NCBI RefSeq assembly: GCF_019578655.1
Contig: NC_063256.1
Coordinates: forward strand, 20,002,005 to 20,066,004
Direction of reading: 5' to 3'
DNA length: 64,000 nucleotides
Source of the DNA: Ricinus communis
Taxonomy: Eukaryota > Streptophyta > Magnoliopsida > Malpighiales > Euphorbiaceae
Part shown: piece after piece, positions 23,856-35,331 of the stretch
Numbering within the stretch: position 1 is the stretch's first letter
Layout: every line of letters begins with the position of its first letter
Made by a program: the position numbers and the translations under genes
The notes under the pieces: model-generated
What the model saw: only the letters and a program-made list of their open reading frames with translations
Databases searched by the model: none
What the model was told of the DNA's origin: nothing

Positions 23856-25326
23856 TGATGTGCGTAAAATACACACATCTAAATGGAGTTTTTAAGATTG
23901 ATTTTATGGACATTTGGATGTGAATTGGTCTCAACACTCACCTTATACATATGTTTGTGTGCATTAGGTCCAAAAGAGGTCAAAGGATGAAAAAGGAAAG
24001 AATTTGAGCATAATTGGATGTCAAAGCTGCCGAAACGAGCTAAGTACGAGCATGAGGAAGCTGAACATGGCAGTGTTGATCTCAACACTGGCCGTGTTCT
24101 CAACACGGTCACAAACATGGGCCGTGTTACTAACACGGGGACAAACACGGCCGTGTTGGACATCAAAGAAGAAGTAGATTTTAGGGAGCACGGCCACATA
24201 GAGTAACACGGCCAGGAACACCATCCCGTGTTGAGAACACGGCCAGGAACACGGCCGTGTTGGAGGCGACATGGGGTATTAATTAAAAGAACGAAAAGAA
24301 GAGAAGAAGAGGAGGCTAGGGTTAGAACGTCCCAAACCCTAATTTTTCTTTCTCTAAGGGTTTTCTGAGTTGAAACTAAGAGAAAAGGAGACTTGGATCA
24401 AGGTTTCAATTAGATTCCCTTGAAGGATCGAAGATTGGGCAAGGTTTGTTGATTGATTTTCAAATCGAGCAAGAGGAACAAGAATCGATTCAATTGGAGC
24501 AAAAGGATTTAAATTTTACTCTCATCCAAGGGTGTAATCGGGTTTTCTCTACCTTTGCTTATTGTTGTAATTGAATTCTTGTATATTTTGAGAATGAACA
24601 TGATTAGCTAGATTGATTTAATCCATTGGGATTTCTTTACTATGTTGGCTTGATATTATATTGTTGGATTGTTCGAGTTGGTTTTGTATTCTTCTTGTTT
24701 TCAGTATTAATAAGATTATACATTATTCATGAGACGTTATGAATTGTGATGTTTAGATTGTTTTATGAGATTGGGAAATCCGTTTGGCAATTGGAATTTT
24801 GAATAGCAAGAACTGGTTAATAATCGCTTACAGATAAGGATAATTAACTAGCCGGATTAAGAATTAACAAAGCTTAATAGAGGCGGATTAAAGCTTAATG
24901 CTAATTTAAGAATCAATCGTTAGGAAGAGATTCCAACTTTAGGTTATTAGGTTTAGGAATTCGGTTATCTCGAGAGAGAAACCGAATTCAGTTAAGAATT
25001 CATCCACAGGTAGCATAATTAGACTCACCGATCCTTTATCTTTTGTTTGATTGCCAACTAGTTTAGATTACCTTTGGGTTTGTCTTCTTGTCTTGATTAT
25101 TTCACTTATCAATTACTCCTGCATCTCCCTTAGGACTTAGCTTGTAGTTAATAGTTAGTTTAGAATTTATTCATCATCCATTTTAGGTTAATATAACAAA
25201 GAACAAATGAGTAACTCTGGGCTTTCGCTTTCCCGAGGAATACGACCTTGATACTCGCCATTAGTGCTACACTGCATCGATAGGTACACTGCCTTAGATT
25301 GTAGCTAACACGAGTAGCACCCATCA
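23856..25326 (+). repeat. 3' LTR of the Athila-like element
   Basis: 1,471 bp with perfect 5-bp inverted ends (TGATG/CATCA). It includes a cluster of AACACGGCCGTGTT-type palindromes at 24075-24265. Positions 24200-25326 match the 5' LTR closely. Viral sequence resumes directly after it. Confidence 0.87.
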
Positions 25327-26230
25327 GATACTATTTTGATTTTCTATTCCTATATCTGGGGCAGTATTCCTAGAAGTATGTCAGGTCAATCTAGGGCTTG
25401 CCATCCCAATCTATTGATGTTGGAAGGTTTTTCAATGACACTTTCAAGCTCTGAATCATTAGATTCATCTCATTAGGCTTGATCTATAGCGCTGATATTC
25501 CTACTGCTGTGAGGAGTATCTGGTACTAGGTTTTTGGAAGACTCAGAAGTGGCTAATTTGCTAAGCTGTTCTCTGACTGCTTTAGCAAACTCGGTTTGCT
25601 TTTGAAATTGGTCTTAACTAGGTTTGAGATTTGGTAGAGTTTGAAGACTGGATTTTTAAGCTTTTCTATTTGGCTTATCTCTTTAGGATGACTAGTGTTG
25701 GGAATTGGAGAGGTGAAGACTGTAGGAGGTTTTTGAATTTGGCTTTCTATCCTTACAAGCTGCTTCCCTATTGTGTTAAGATAAGTATTCGAGAAATTGT
25801 TCTACTGAACAACATTCTTGACATTTTTCTCAAGTTCTTCTCCTACTAATTTGTACGGTGTGGCTTCTATTTCGTTCTCTCCATAAGGAATGGTTATTTT
25901 TCTATGGGGAATATGTTCAGACTGGATGGTTTGGTTTTCTCCGACCTTCCACTCTGGAGTCTTGTTTCTTACAGTAACAGGACTAATGAGTTTTTCTTTG
26001 AAAGGATAAAGAATACTGTTTTCTTTGCAATAAACCTGAAACCAATCAAAAAATTTAATTTAGATTTTGTTTTGTATGCAAAATTGGTAGTATCTTTCTT
26101 GGATACTTTCCTTTTCTTATAAAAAATGTTTAAAAAACTAAAGTTTTTTAGAATGGTTTTTCTTTGAATAAAAATCTTCATGTAAAATCTTTTTATTAAT
26201 TTGAAAATCTTTTGAAATCATGTTGATTTC
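25327..26230 (-). pseudogene. EPRV coat-protein N-terminal region, minus copy 1
   Basis: A continuation of the coat-protein gene interrupted at 17220. Homologous to 33880-34780 (minus) and 36010-36900 (plus). Stops and frameshifts throughout; no long correct frame survives. About 130 bp next to the retrotransposon is missing relative to the other copies. Confidence 0.78.
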
Positions 26231-27394
26231 TGCTTCTAGATTTTGAGTTATTGCAGATGGTGATGGTGAAGAGGGGACAAAGACGGTCTCTATATCATCA
26301 TCTTTCTTTGGTTCATTGTAAACGGGTCTAGGGATATTACTTTGGTAATCAACATTCTGTAATATGGTGTTTGAGCTTGGTATATCAGATGTTGAAAATC
26401 TTGGTTGTGATTGTGATGGAGTTGGTTCTTTGTAAGGGGCATAAATAACAAAAGGTATTTTTGATACCCTTCCAATATCTATGGTCGACGTTGAAGAGTC
26501 ATCATCAGAAAATCTAGAAGAGGTTGATTTCCTGTTGAATGTAAGCTTTACTTTTCCATCTAGAAACTGGGTTATGTTTCTGAGATTTTTATTTAGCTCT
26601 GTTTGCTTTGGTGATTCAGGTTGAGTTGCACCTTCAAGGATCTATTCTTCTGGAAGAGTGATATCCTTCCATTAAATAGTTTTTGCAATAGTTGCATTGG
26701 ATTTGGAAAGATCTGTGTGGAGGAATAAGGCTTCTCTTTTTGGTGAGTGGAGCTTGTGTTTCGAACCAAAAGCAGAAATCATGGCTTTGTAATTTATTTT
26801 GAAAATTAATGCTATCGGAATAGATCCTTCAAGCATTTTGTAATTATGTGTCTTTATTTGAAGAACAATACTCTTTAGAACATTTTTATCATTTAATGAA
26901 ATTGTAATGTTTGGAAAACAATTGAAAGAAATTGGTCCTTTATTAAGGCTTGCCTCAACAGTACCTAATAAAGAATCATAGAAATTTGTAAACCTAGCGT
27001 CTCTAAGGACTGCTAAGATGGAAGTATCTAAACCTTCTCTGGTAAGGGGCTTTATTCCTACCTGGACAAGGCCTATATGAATGTACTTATAGTCTCTTTC
27101 TTTATGCTTCTGAAGGGTCTTTGGATTCAAAAAATAAATTTCTTCAAAAGGCTTTGAAATTTTAATATCTCTTTCTTCAGTTTTAATAGTAAAATCAGTT
27201 TTGAAGAGAGGAAACTTTGAAAACTCATAGATTTACTTCTTTTGAACCTTGGGTATTTCCCAATCATCAATATGCTTTGAAAAATCTTCAATAGTGATTT
27301 CCTCACTATTTACTAAACCTTTAGACCTTGAAGACTCAGAGGTAGAAGAGTTTGAGAAAGAAGAAGATCTATAGAAAAAATGTTCTAAATTCAT
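26231..27394 (-). pseudogene. EPRV movement protein, minus copy 1 (broken)
   Basis: An ATG at 27394-27392 matches the other copies. The frame 27130-26672 is open across the HIGLVQVGIKPL and RDARFTNFYDSLL blocks. A stop at 26673-26671 (TAA where another copy reads TGG) and an internal stop near 27232 break it. The C-terminal third remains recognisable down to the EAEINMISK position, where the coat-protein region begins without a gene boundary. Confidence 0.82.
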
Positions 27395-27719
27395 TTTAAA
27401 ATTAAATCAAGATAACTTTCTAAACAAATATGAACCAAGCCACCAGATTTACTGCCCTTACACCAGACGGGACTTACTACTGTGCATAAATGAACAAGTT
27501 TGTTTATCAGTAATATGATGCAACTTAAAATGATTTTAAAAATTTCGTTTATGCAGATAATCTTTTCTTCCCAAGAACCATGTAGGCTCTGATACCAAAT
27601 ATAGACTAACGCAAAGACTAACAAGTTTCTGGTGCGCAGGATCCTCAGACGAGTCAAGCACAGAGCATACACTTATTAAATCTTAAAAGAAATAGAAAAT
27701 AAGATAAAATAACAAGTTT
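27395..27719 (-). promoter_or_regulatory. Viral leader with primer-binding site, minus copy 1
   Basis: The primer site TGGTATCAGAGC reads on the minus strand at 27597-27586. Leader sequence continues upstream (higher coordinates) about 120 bases beyond it to 27719, where it is joined to an unrelated viral RT fragment. Confidence 0.83.
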
Positions 27720-28190
27720 TTGATTATTGATGCTTTGAACAAATATACAAATTTGAAAACATAAAAGCAGAATGAAGCTTTTGAAGATCTTTTTTGTTTG
27801 GAATGGGGTATCTAATCCACTTTAGAGCTTTATTCAGAGGTTTGTAGTTAATCACCAACCTAGGTGTTCCTCTTTTTATCTCACTATTTTTGTTGACATA
27901 GAAGGCTGCACACGACCAGGGGGATCTGGATTTTATAATTAAACCCTTTTGCTCTAAATCTTTTATTTCTATTCTACAATGGCTTTCTAGGGTTTCATTC
28001 ATTTGGATGGGTCTGGCTTTGGTAGGAATTTGTTTATCACAAAAATCTTTTTTCATATGGTAAATCTATCATATGCTGTTTTCTTTTCCAAAAAGCATTA
28101 GGAAGATCATAACAAACTTCTTTTTCAATCTTCTTTTGCAAATCAGAAATTTTTCTTTGGACAAACTCATTTTGCAATTGACTTTGGATT

Positions 28191-28192
<2 letters not shown>
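27720..28192 (-). pseudogene. EPRV RT N-terminal fragment
   Basis: The frame 28056-27724 covers the RT fingers (SRSPWSCAAFYVNKN, PRLVINYKPLNKALKW) and stops at the left junction. A small frameshift occurs near 27780. The right edge is a TA microsatellite that interrupts the region between protease and RT. Confidence 0.8.

Positions 28193-28230
<38 letters not shown>
28193..28230. repeat. (TA)19 microsatellite at a viral junction
   Basis: 38 bp of pure TA separating two minus-strand RT fragments that are not adjacent in the viral genome. Confidence 0.95.
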
Positions 28231-28232
<2 letters not shown>

Positions 28233-28497
28233 GGAAGGAGCATTTTTTAATCCGAAGGCATTACATTCCATTCAGATCGGCCAAATGGGAATTTGTAAAT
28301 GCGCTTTGTATCGGTCTTTAGGATGAACATGGATTTGCCAAAATCCTGATTTCATATCAAACTTTGAAAAAATAAATGCAGAATGAAGCTTTTGAAGAAG
28401 ATCTTTTTTTGTTTGGAATTGGGTATCTAATCCACTTTAGAGCTTTATTCAACGGTTTGTAATTAATCACCAACCTAGGTGTTCCTCTTTCTATCTC
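28231..28497 (-). pseudogene. EPRV RT palm fragment
   Basis: Homologous to 15150-15340 (minus) and 39250-39500 (plus), covering the FDMKSGFWQI region and the start of the palm. It has frameshifts and ends within fingers sequence at 28497, where orientation flips. Confidence 0.75.
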
Positions 28498-28789
28498 ACT
28501 ATCTCACACAAGCACAACAACTCCAAATCCTATGTGCTATCCAAACCACAATAGAAGGGACCTCCATCTTAGATGAGCTACGAAATCCTATTGAGGATAC
28601 TGTGTCAACCTTAATCTTGACGATTTCCCTCCACTTCATAGGAGACCCTTCTCTTCTAAAAGATAAGAATGTTGAGCTTCTTAGCAATCTAACCTGTAAA
28701 AAGCTTAGCAATTTCCAAGCTTATAAAGATACCTTCCTGACCAGAGTCATGCTTAGAGAAGATTCAAACCAACCTTTCTGGAAAGAAAT
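28498..28789 (+). pseudogene. EPRV coat-protein fragment (plus)
   Basis: About 290 bp of the coat-protein core in an open frame, matching 10293-10580 and flanked on both sides by minus-strand RT. The right junction (near 28790) returns to RT text (AACGGTTTGTAATTAATCACC) that also lies just left of the insert (28453-28473). The CP piece therefore sits inside an RT fragment with a short duplicated flank. Confidence 0.8.
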
Positions 28790-28952
28790 CAACGGTTTGT
28801 AATTAATCACCAACCTAGGTATTCCTCTTTCTATCTCACTATTTTTATTGACATAGAAAGCTGCACACGACCAGGGGGATTTGGATTTGGTAATCAAACC
28901 CTTTGCTCTAAATATTTTATTTCTATTCTACAATGGCTTTATAGGGTTTCAT
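28790..28952 (-). pseudogene. EPRV RT fingers fragment
   Basis: A minus-strand copy of the RT fingers (SPWSCAAFYVNKN region), with stops near its N-terminal end. It abuts leader sequence at 28953. Confidence 0.75.
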
Positions 28953-29026
28953 CAGACTAACAAGTTTCTAGTGTGCAAGATCCTCAAATGAGGCAAGCAC
29001 AGAGCATATGCTTGTTCAATCTTAAA
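28953..29026 (-). other. Viral leader scrap
   Basis: A short minus-strand leader piece containing the GGATC/GCACACTAGAAACTTG text, joined on one side to RT and on the other to the middle of the movement protein. Confidence 0.65.
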
Positions 29027-29679
29027 TAAAAATGGAGTTTGTGTTTTGAACCAAAAGCAGAAATCATGGCTTTGTAATGTATTTTGAAAATCAATGCTAT
29101 CGGAATAGATCCTTCAAGCATTTTATAATTATGTGTCTTTATTTGAAGAACAATGCTCTTTAAAATATTTTTATCATTTAATGAAATTGTAATATTTGGA
29201 AAACAATTGAAAGAAATTGGTCCTTTATTGAGGCTTGACTCAACAGTACCTAACAAAGAATCATAGAAATTTGTAAACCTAGCATCTCTAAGGACTGCTA
29301 AGATGGAAGTATCTAAACCTTCTCTGGTAAGGGGCTTTATTCCTACCTGGATAAGGCCTATATGGATATACTTATAGTCTTTTTTTTTATGATTCTGGAG
29401 GGTCTTTGGATTCAAAAGATAAATTTCTTCAAAAAGCTTTGAAATCTGAATATCTCTTTCTTCAGTTTTGATAGTAAAATCAGTTTTGAAGAGAGCAAAC
29501 TTTGAATACTCATAAATTTGTTTCTTTTGAACCTTGGGTATTTCCCAATCATCAATATGCTTTGAAAAATCTTCAATAGTGATTTCTTCACTATTTACTA
29601 AACCTTTATACCTTGAAGACTCAGAGGTAGAAGAGTTTGAGAAAGAAGAAGATCTACAGAAAAAAGTTTCTAAATTCAT
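29027..29679 (-). pseudogene. EPRV movement protein, first ~217 codons (minus copy 2)
   Basis: ATG at 29679-29677. The frame is uninterrupted to the junction near 29030 and includes the Ser-rich N-terminus, the FEEIYLLNPK region, HIGLIQVGIKPL and RDARFTNFYDSLLG. It is cut within the domain after FGSKHKLH. This copy lies at the 3' end of the minus copy 2 read-through, so that copy spans more than one genome length start to finish. Confidence 0.85.
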
Positions 29680-30184
29680 TTTAAAATAAACCAAGATAAC
29701 TTTCTAAACAAACATGAACCAAGCCACCAGTTTTACTGCCCTTACACCAGACGGGACTTACTACTGTGCATAAATGAACAAGTTTGTTTATCAATAATAT
29801 GATGCAGATTAAAATGATTTTAAAATCTTTTTTATGCAAATGGTGTTTCTTTCTTGGAACCCAATTAGGCTATGATACCAACAAGTCAGACTAACAAGTT
29901 TCTGGTATGCAGGATCCTTAAACGAGGCAAGCACAGAGCCTACGCTTATTAAATCTTAAATAAGAATGGAAGATAAGATGATAAATTTTATTAATAGATG
30001 AACAAATATACAAACTTTGGAATAAAAGCTTTAAACAAAAGAAATATAACTTACAAGAGGAATTGAATACAAGAGGAAGGTGATTTTTTCACTATCACTA
30101 TCACTCTCACACTCTCTCTTTTCTCACTATATTTCTAATGGTATGACTTGAAGAACACAAGAGTCTCTTGTTATTTTTCAGTCT
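29680..30184 (-). promoter_or_regulatory. Viral leader, minus copy 2 (mutated primer site)
   Basis: The primer site reads TGGTATCATAGC at 29880-29869, with one base changed (T for G) from the tRNA-Met match. Upstream leader text follows to about 30184, where it is joined directly to the ORF2 tail. The TATA box and upstream promoter repeats seen in the other copies are deleted here. Confidence 0.75.
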
Positions 30185-31430
30185 GTTCTTTCGGAGGTGG
30201 CAAAAAGCTATTCTTTGAAAGAAAACTTTGTACCATCTTTAGAGATAATTTTCTTGGTGGTTAAATTTATCCCACAATTTGGCTTTGAATCTTCGGGCAA
30301 GGATGATCTCTCCATCTGCTGCTTGGTTCAAATGGAAATACCATACACATACTCAGGGGAGAAAAAAGTTTGAACAAAATAGAAGTAAAGGGGGAAAACG
30401 TCTTTCTATTTTGTTTAGTTTATAGTGGGCGTTGAATAGATTAAACAGAGGTAGAACTTCTGAAATTATGGTCTCAGGAACATTGCCATAAAAATTTCAC
30501 CATTGTTTAAACCAATATGGGATCTTTGATGTTTGGATTGAGCTTGTATCGAAGTAGAAAAGCCAAGAATGGCTTTGTCCTTCGTTTTGAAGAAGAAAGG
30601 TATTAAACCAAGCTTGTTAATAATCCCAATAGTTAAAAGAAGTGTTTAGGTTTGATGGGTAGGTTCTTTGGAGAGAAGTTGGAAAAGATCTTGATGAATG
30701 TAAATCCATTCCCCAATCTGAAGGGTGGATTATTCTTTGGATGGTGCATGTGGAATATGCAGGGTCTTTGTGGTCTTTATATTTTTTTGAAGTGTTTGAA
30801 CTTTGCAGAACCAGTTACCTCAAGGATAGATTAGTAGTAAGATTGAGGCTTTGATATATTCCAGGGCTTGAAATACCATCCTGGAGGGAAAATTTTTGAA
30901 ATCAGTTTTGAGGGGCTTTCTGTACAGAATCCTTCCTCAATAGCTAGAATGCTTTGAAAATTTTGCTTTTCTATATACTCGTTGGATTTGAAAAGTTTTG
31001 TTTGTGACAAAACTATTTCTTGAGAGTTAGGCTTTGAAATACTTTGAGAGCTTTGAGATAGATTTTGAGAGAAAATTTCTATCTCAGATTTTGAAAAAGG
31101 GATAGAAAGTATACCTTTCCCTTTGTTGGAAGAGGAGGATGTCTTTGGAGGGGATGTCTTTGGAGAGACTTCTGGGTGAAGTTGTATCATTTGCTTTGAA
31201 TATTCTTCGACCCTTTTCAGAAATTCAGGATCTTGCTGTGCAAGCCAGTCCTGAATTTATAATTGCTGTTGGGCCAGATCTACCTTGCTTTTGTCAATTT
31301 CTTCCTGGATGATTTCGGTCCAAGTTCGGATAGGCTTTGATGAGGAGGGTAAAATCTCCTTCTTTAGACTTTGAACAGGCTTTGAATTTACTGTCGACTT
31401 TTCTTCTTTTGCTTTCGATTTTCTTGGCAT
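30185..31430 (-). pseudogene. EPRV ORF2, minus copy 2 (C-terminus deleted)
   Basis: Starts with ATG at 31430, two bases after the ORF1 stop at 31435-31433. The open part 31190-30831 shows the Ser/Lys-rich segment (SSSNKGKGILSI) seen in the other copies; the aromatic-rich centre follows in other frames. The acidic C-terminal tail is missing because of a deletion at about 30184. Confidence 0.68.
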
Positions 31431-31432
31431 TT

Positions 31433-32515
31433 TCACTCCTATTTTTGAAGGAACTCTCTGGTTAGATAGTCTGGAATTGAATTCGAATCTCCTCTTACGT
31501 ATTCGATTTCAAAATCAAAAACAGAAAGAATGGCCTGCCATCTCGCAAAAATCTATTTTGAAGCTATGTTTTGAACATGTTTTTGTAAAACCTCTTTAGC
31601 AGATTTACAATCAATCCTTAAAAGAAATTTTTGGTTTAAAAGGTCGCTTTGAAATTTTGAAATGCACAAAACTATCGAAAGACTTTCTTTTTTGATAGTT
31701 GAATAATTTTTTTGTATATCATTCCAGTGTGCAGAAGTAAACTGGACAATACATTCTTTGTTGTTTTGGACTTGCTTAAGAATCCCACCATATCCTAAAT
31801 TTGATGCATCAGTTTCAATAATTTTTCGTTTGACAAAATCATTTTGCATTTGACTTTGGATCCTTTTCAAACCCATATCTTGTTTCAAGTGGAAAAACTG
31901 GGTTTGTTTTCCTTTAATCAAAGCATTTATCTCAAAATTATAAATTGAGTGGGCTTTTATAAGATTGAGATTTCTCTTCTTGGGTTTTTCTATAAAAGGA
32001 AAGATAATCTTTGATTCTTTAGCTTTAAAAATAATACCAGCAGTAGTTACTTTGAAAGGAGTAATTAAATTGATGAAAGGAGTTCCCAAGATAACTGTTT
32101 GCTGTAAATCCTTTGTAAGAATAAAAATATTTTTTAAAGCAATATTATTATTTAGAATTGCAGCTTTAGTTTTACCCGCAATTCTAATCTTTGAACTATT
32201 GGCTGAGGTAAGCCTTTCTTTTGTTTCTTGATGATACCTTTTAAGAAACAGCTCATAATTGATACAGTTGAGGTCTGTTCCTGTATCAAATAAATTAATA
32301 GTTTCTATTTGGAAATCACCAGGGAAAATGAGTTTTATTTGGATCAAATATTTTCTTGAAGTAATTTCTTTTAAAACATTAATGAAGTTTTCTGGAACAT
32401 TTTCAGAAACCTCAAGATTTTGAAAATCATTTTCTTCTTCAGAATCAGAATCACTATTCTGTTTGAGCATCAAGCTTTGGAGCAAAACAGAATCATTTTG
32501 TTCTTTTTCTTTCAA
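31433..32515 (-). pseudogene. EPRV protease joined to RNase H, RT deleted
   Basis: A single 320-codon frame (32515-31553) runs from the linker through the protease (DTGTD in place of DTGAD) and then, at about 31828, directly into RNase H (ETDASNLGYGG, TIKKESLSIVLCISK). The whole RT is missing, and the deletion kept the reading frame. The remaining RNase H runs to the ORF1 stop at 31435-31433 with a frameshift near 31560. Loss of RT makes this a defective polyprotein. The open frame may simply reflect youth or chance. Confidence 0.82.
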
Positions 32516-33843
32516 ATCTTTGAGCTCTGTTTTGATGGCTTTGATTTCTTTCTGAAGTTCTTGGACGGTAGGAAGAGGGTTTTTTTAACTTTTTTCCTTT
32601 ATCCAAGATCATAATAAGATCATAAGTGTTCTTATTAGAAGAGGGGACAAGGGTTTCAGTTTTTAATATTTCTTTCAAAACTTGTTTTTGGATTTGGGGG
32701 TCATTAATATGCTTGACTGCTTCAAGAAGAGCTTCTTGTTGTCTAGTTAGCATATTAATATTCTTTGGAATATCTTCAGAATCTGATTCAGAATAATCGG
32801 ATGAGGTTTTGATTTCATCAATTTGAAACTCTTTCTCACTATTCGAAAATTCTAATTCAGAGGAATCAACAAGAAGAGCTGAAATTTTGCTCAAAATTTC
32901 ATCTTCTATTTTGAGCTCATGAAGTTTTTTTAGAAAACTTGCAATACTTTGAAGTATGACCATTTTTGCCACATTTATAGCAAGTAATTTTGCTAAAATC
33001 TTTTTTGAAACTTTTTTTTGGAAACTTAGAAGAGGATGGTCTTTTGTAGAAATTCTCTTTATTTTTTGGTGCTTTCCTATTTTTGAAAAAACGTTTTTTC
33101 TTTGAAGATTTACAAAAATCTTCTTTGCATTTTCCTTTGCAGGTAGGAGAAGGTTCTATGGGATTATACTCAAACTGGTTGCAAAAACTACCTAATTCTT
33201 GCCTAGTCTTCTTCATTTCTCATTTAAGTTGTCTTTGGAGTTTAAGGTCATGGAAAATCTTCAATCCTTCTTTCTGGGTAAGGCTAACTAATTTACCATA
33301 AGTGTAGAAATCATAAGGGATCTGGCCATTATGGGCTTCTCTTATGGTATTCCTAACTCTTTCACCTAGTATCTTAGGTAAACCAGCTAAAAATTTTTCT
33401 TTCCAGAAAGGTTGGTTTGAATCTTCCCTAAGCATGACTCTGGTCAGGAAGGTATCTTTATAAGCTTGGAAATTGCTAAGCTTTTTACAGGTTAGATTGC
33501 TAAAAAGCTCAACATTTTTATCTTTTAGAAGAAAAAGGTCTCCTATGAAGTGGAGGAAAATCGTCAAGATTAAGGTTGACACATCATCCTCAATAGGATT
33601 TCCTAGCTCATCTAAGATGGGGGTCCCTTCTATTGTAGTTTGGATAGCACCTAGGATTTGGAGCTGTTGTGCTTGTGTGATATGGTAATCCCATCCTTTA
33701 AGTACGGCCGGAAAATCCAAATTTATCGGGAGTTCAGCAATGGCTCTATCAGAGGTACCACTTTGGGTTTTGTAAGCATTGGCTGCCATGGTCATCTGTT
33801 GTAAGAGACCAAGAATGTTGTATTCTGACATTCCATCTATATT
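32516..33843 (-). pseudogene. EPRV coat protein, minus copy 2 (broken)
   Basis: Open frames at 33831-33220, 33216-32917 and 32972-32493 cover the coat-protein core, the Lys-rich domain, an intact zinc knuckle (CYKCGKNGHTSKYC) and the acidic segment behind it. A single stop at 33219-33217 and a one-base slip after the knuckle separate the frames. A few residues differ near 33710 where a small rearrangement occurred. This is the least damaged coat-protein copy here. Confidence 0.83.
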
Positions 33844-34780
33844 TCATTCATAAACGGAAGAGGCATTGAATCTAGATTGGGTTAGGATATTATTCTTATT
33901 TTCTATTCCTAGATTTGGAGCAGTATTTCTAGAAGTATGACAGGTCAATCTAGGGGCTTGCCATCCCAATCTGCTGATGTTGGAGGATTTTTCAGTGACA
34001 CCTTCAAGCTCTGAATCATTAGAATCATCGCATTGGGCTTGATCTATAGCACTAATATTCCTATTGCTTTGAGGAGTATCTGGCACTAGGTTTTTGGGAG
34101 ACTCAGAAGTGGCTAATTTGCTAAGCTGTTCCCTGACTGCTCTGGCAAACTCAGTTTGCTTCTGAAATTGATCTTGGCTAGGCTTTGAGATTTGGTAGGG
34201 TTTGAAGACTGAATTTTTGAGCTTTTCTGATTGGCTTATTTCTTTTGGATGATCAGTGTTGGGGATTGGAGAGGTGAAGACTATAAGAGGTTTTTAGATC
34301 TGGCTTTCTATCCTAACAAGCTGCTTCCCTATTGTGTTAAGATAGGTATTCGAGAAATTATTCTGCTGAACAATATTCTTGGCATTTTTCTCAAGATTTT
34401 CTCCTATCAATTTGTAAGGTGTAGCCTCTATTTCATTCTCTCCATAAGGAATGGTTATTTTCCTAAGGGGAGGATGTTCAGACTGGATAGTTTGGTTTTC
34501 CCCGACCTTCCACTCTGGAGTCTTGTTTCTTACAGTAACAGGAGTAATAAGTTTTTCTTTGAAAGGATAAAGAATATTATTTTCTTTGCAATAAATCTGA
34601 AACCAATCAAAAAATTTGATTTGGATCTTGTTTTATATGCAAAATTGATAATATCTCTCTTGAATACTGTCTTTCTCTTGTAAAAAATGCTTAAAAAACC
34701 AAAGTTTTTTAGAATAGTTTTTCTTTGAATAGAAATCTTCATGTAAAAGCTTTTTATTGATTTGAAAATATTTTGAAATT
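33844..34780 (-). pseudogene. EPRV coat-protein N-terminal region, minus copy 2
   Basis: Continues the coat protein toward the movement protein. The frame 34086-33844 is open; the remainder carries stops and frameshifts. Homologous to 36004-36890 on the plus strand. Confidence 0.75.
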
Positions 34781-35288
34781 ATGTTGATTTCTGCTTCTAG
34801 ATTTTGTGTTATTGCAGATGGTGATAGTGAAGAGGGGGTAGAGATGGTCTCTATATCATTATCATCTTTCTTTGGTTCATTGTAGATGGGTCTGGGGATA
34901 TTGCTTTGGTAATCAACATTCTGTAATATAGTGTTTGAGCTTGGTATATCAGATGTTGAAAATCTTGGTTGTGTTTGAGATGGAGTTGGTTCTTTGTAAG
35001 GAGCATAAATAACATAAGGTATTTTTGATACCCTTCCAATATCTATGGTCGATGTTGAAGAATCATCATCGGAAAATTTAGAAGAGGTTGATTTCCTGTT
35101 GAATGTAAGCTTTACTTTTCCATCCGGAAACTGAGTTATGTTCTTGAGATTTGTATTTGGCTCTGTTTGCTTTGGTGATTCAGGTTGGGTTGCACCTTCA
35201 AGGATCCATTCTTCTAGAAGAGTGATATCTTTCCATTCAATGGTTTTTGGAATAGTTGCATTGGATTTGGAAAGATCTGTTTGTAGGA
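34781..35288 (-). pseudogene. EPRV movement protein C-terminal part, minus copy 2
   Basis: Covers the last ~170 codons of the movement domain. It ends abruptly at 35288 against a simple repeat, beyond which the same gene reappears on the opposite strand. Confidence 0.8.
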
Positions 35289-35331
35289 TATATATATTTA
35301 TTTATTTATTTATTTCTTTCTTTCTTTCTTT
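35289..35331. repeat. Simple repeat at the head-to-head viral junction
   Basis: TA followed by (ATTT)n and (TTTC)n repeats, 43 bp, between the minus copy (ending 35288) and the plus copy (starting about 35332). The last bases, TCTTTAAATGA, also match normal viral sequence, a microhomology at the join. Confidence 0.9.

Larger units (their letters stand above)
17221..25326 (+). mobile_element. Athila-like, pol-less LTR retrotransposon nested in the virus
   Basis: An 8.1-kb element inserted in the coat-protein region of minus viral copy 1. The 3' LTR (23856-25326) has perfect TGATG...CATCA ends and follows a purine-rich tract, AAGTGTGGGG. The 5' LTR (17221-18327) lacks its first part and is followed by TTTTGGCGCTGCCGGG, the primer-site type of Athila/Tat elements. 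Internal frames include a gag-type Cys/His remnant, the hinge that normally precedes RT, and an Athila-type extra ORF, but no reverse transcriptase or integrase was found. It is a non-autonomous or internally deleted element. By eye the LTRs differ by about 2 percent, suggesting a fairly recent insertion. Confidence 0.82.

Noticed and set aside
28073..28321. Frame with a run of Tyr-Ile repeats
   Set aside because: Translation of the TA microsatellite and antisense RT sequence.
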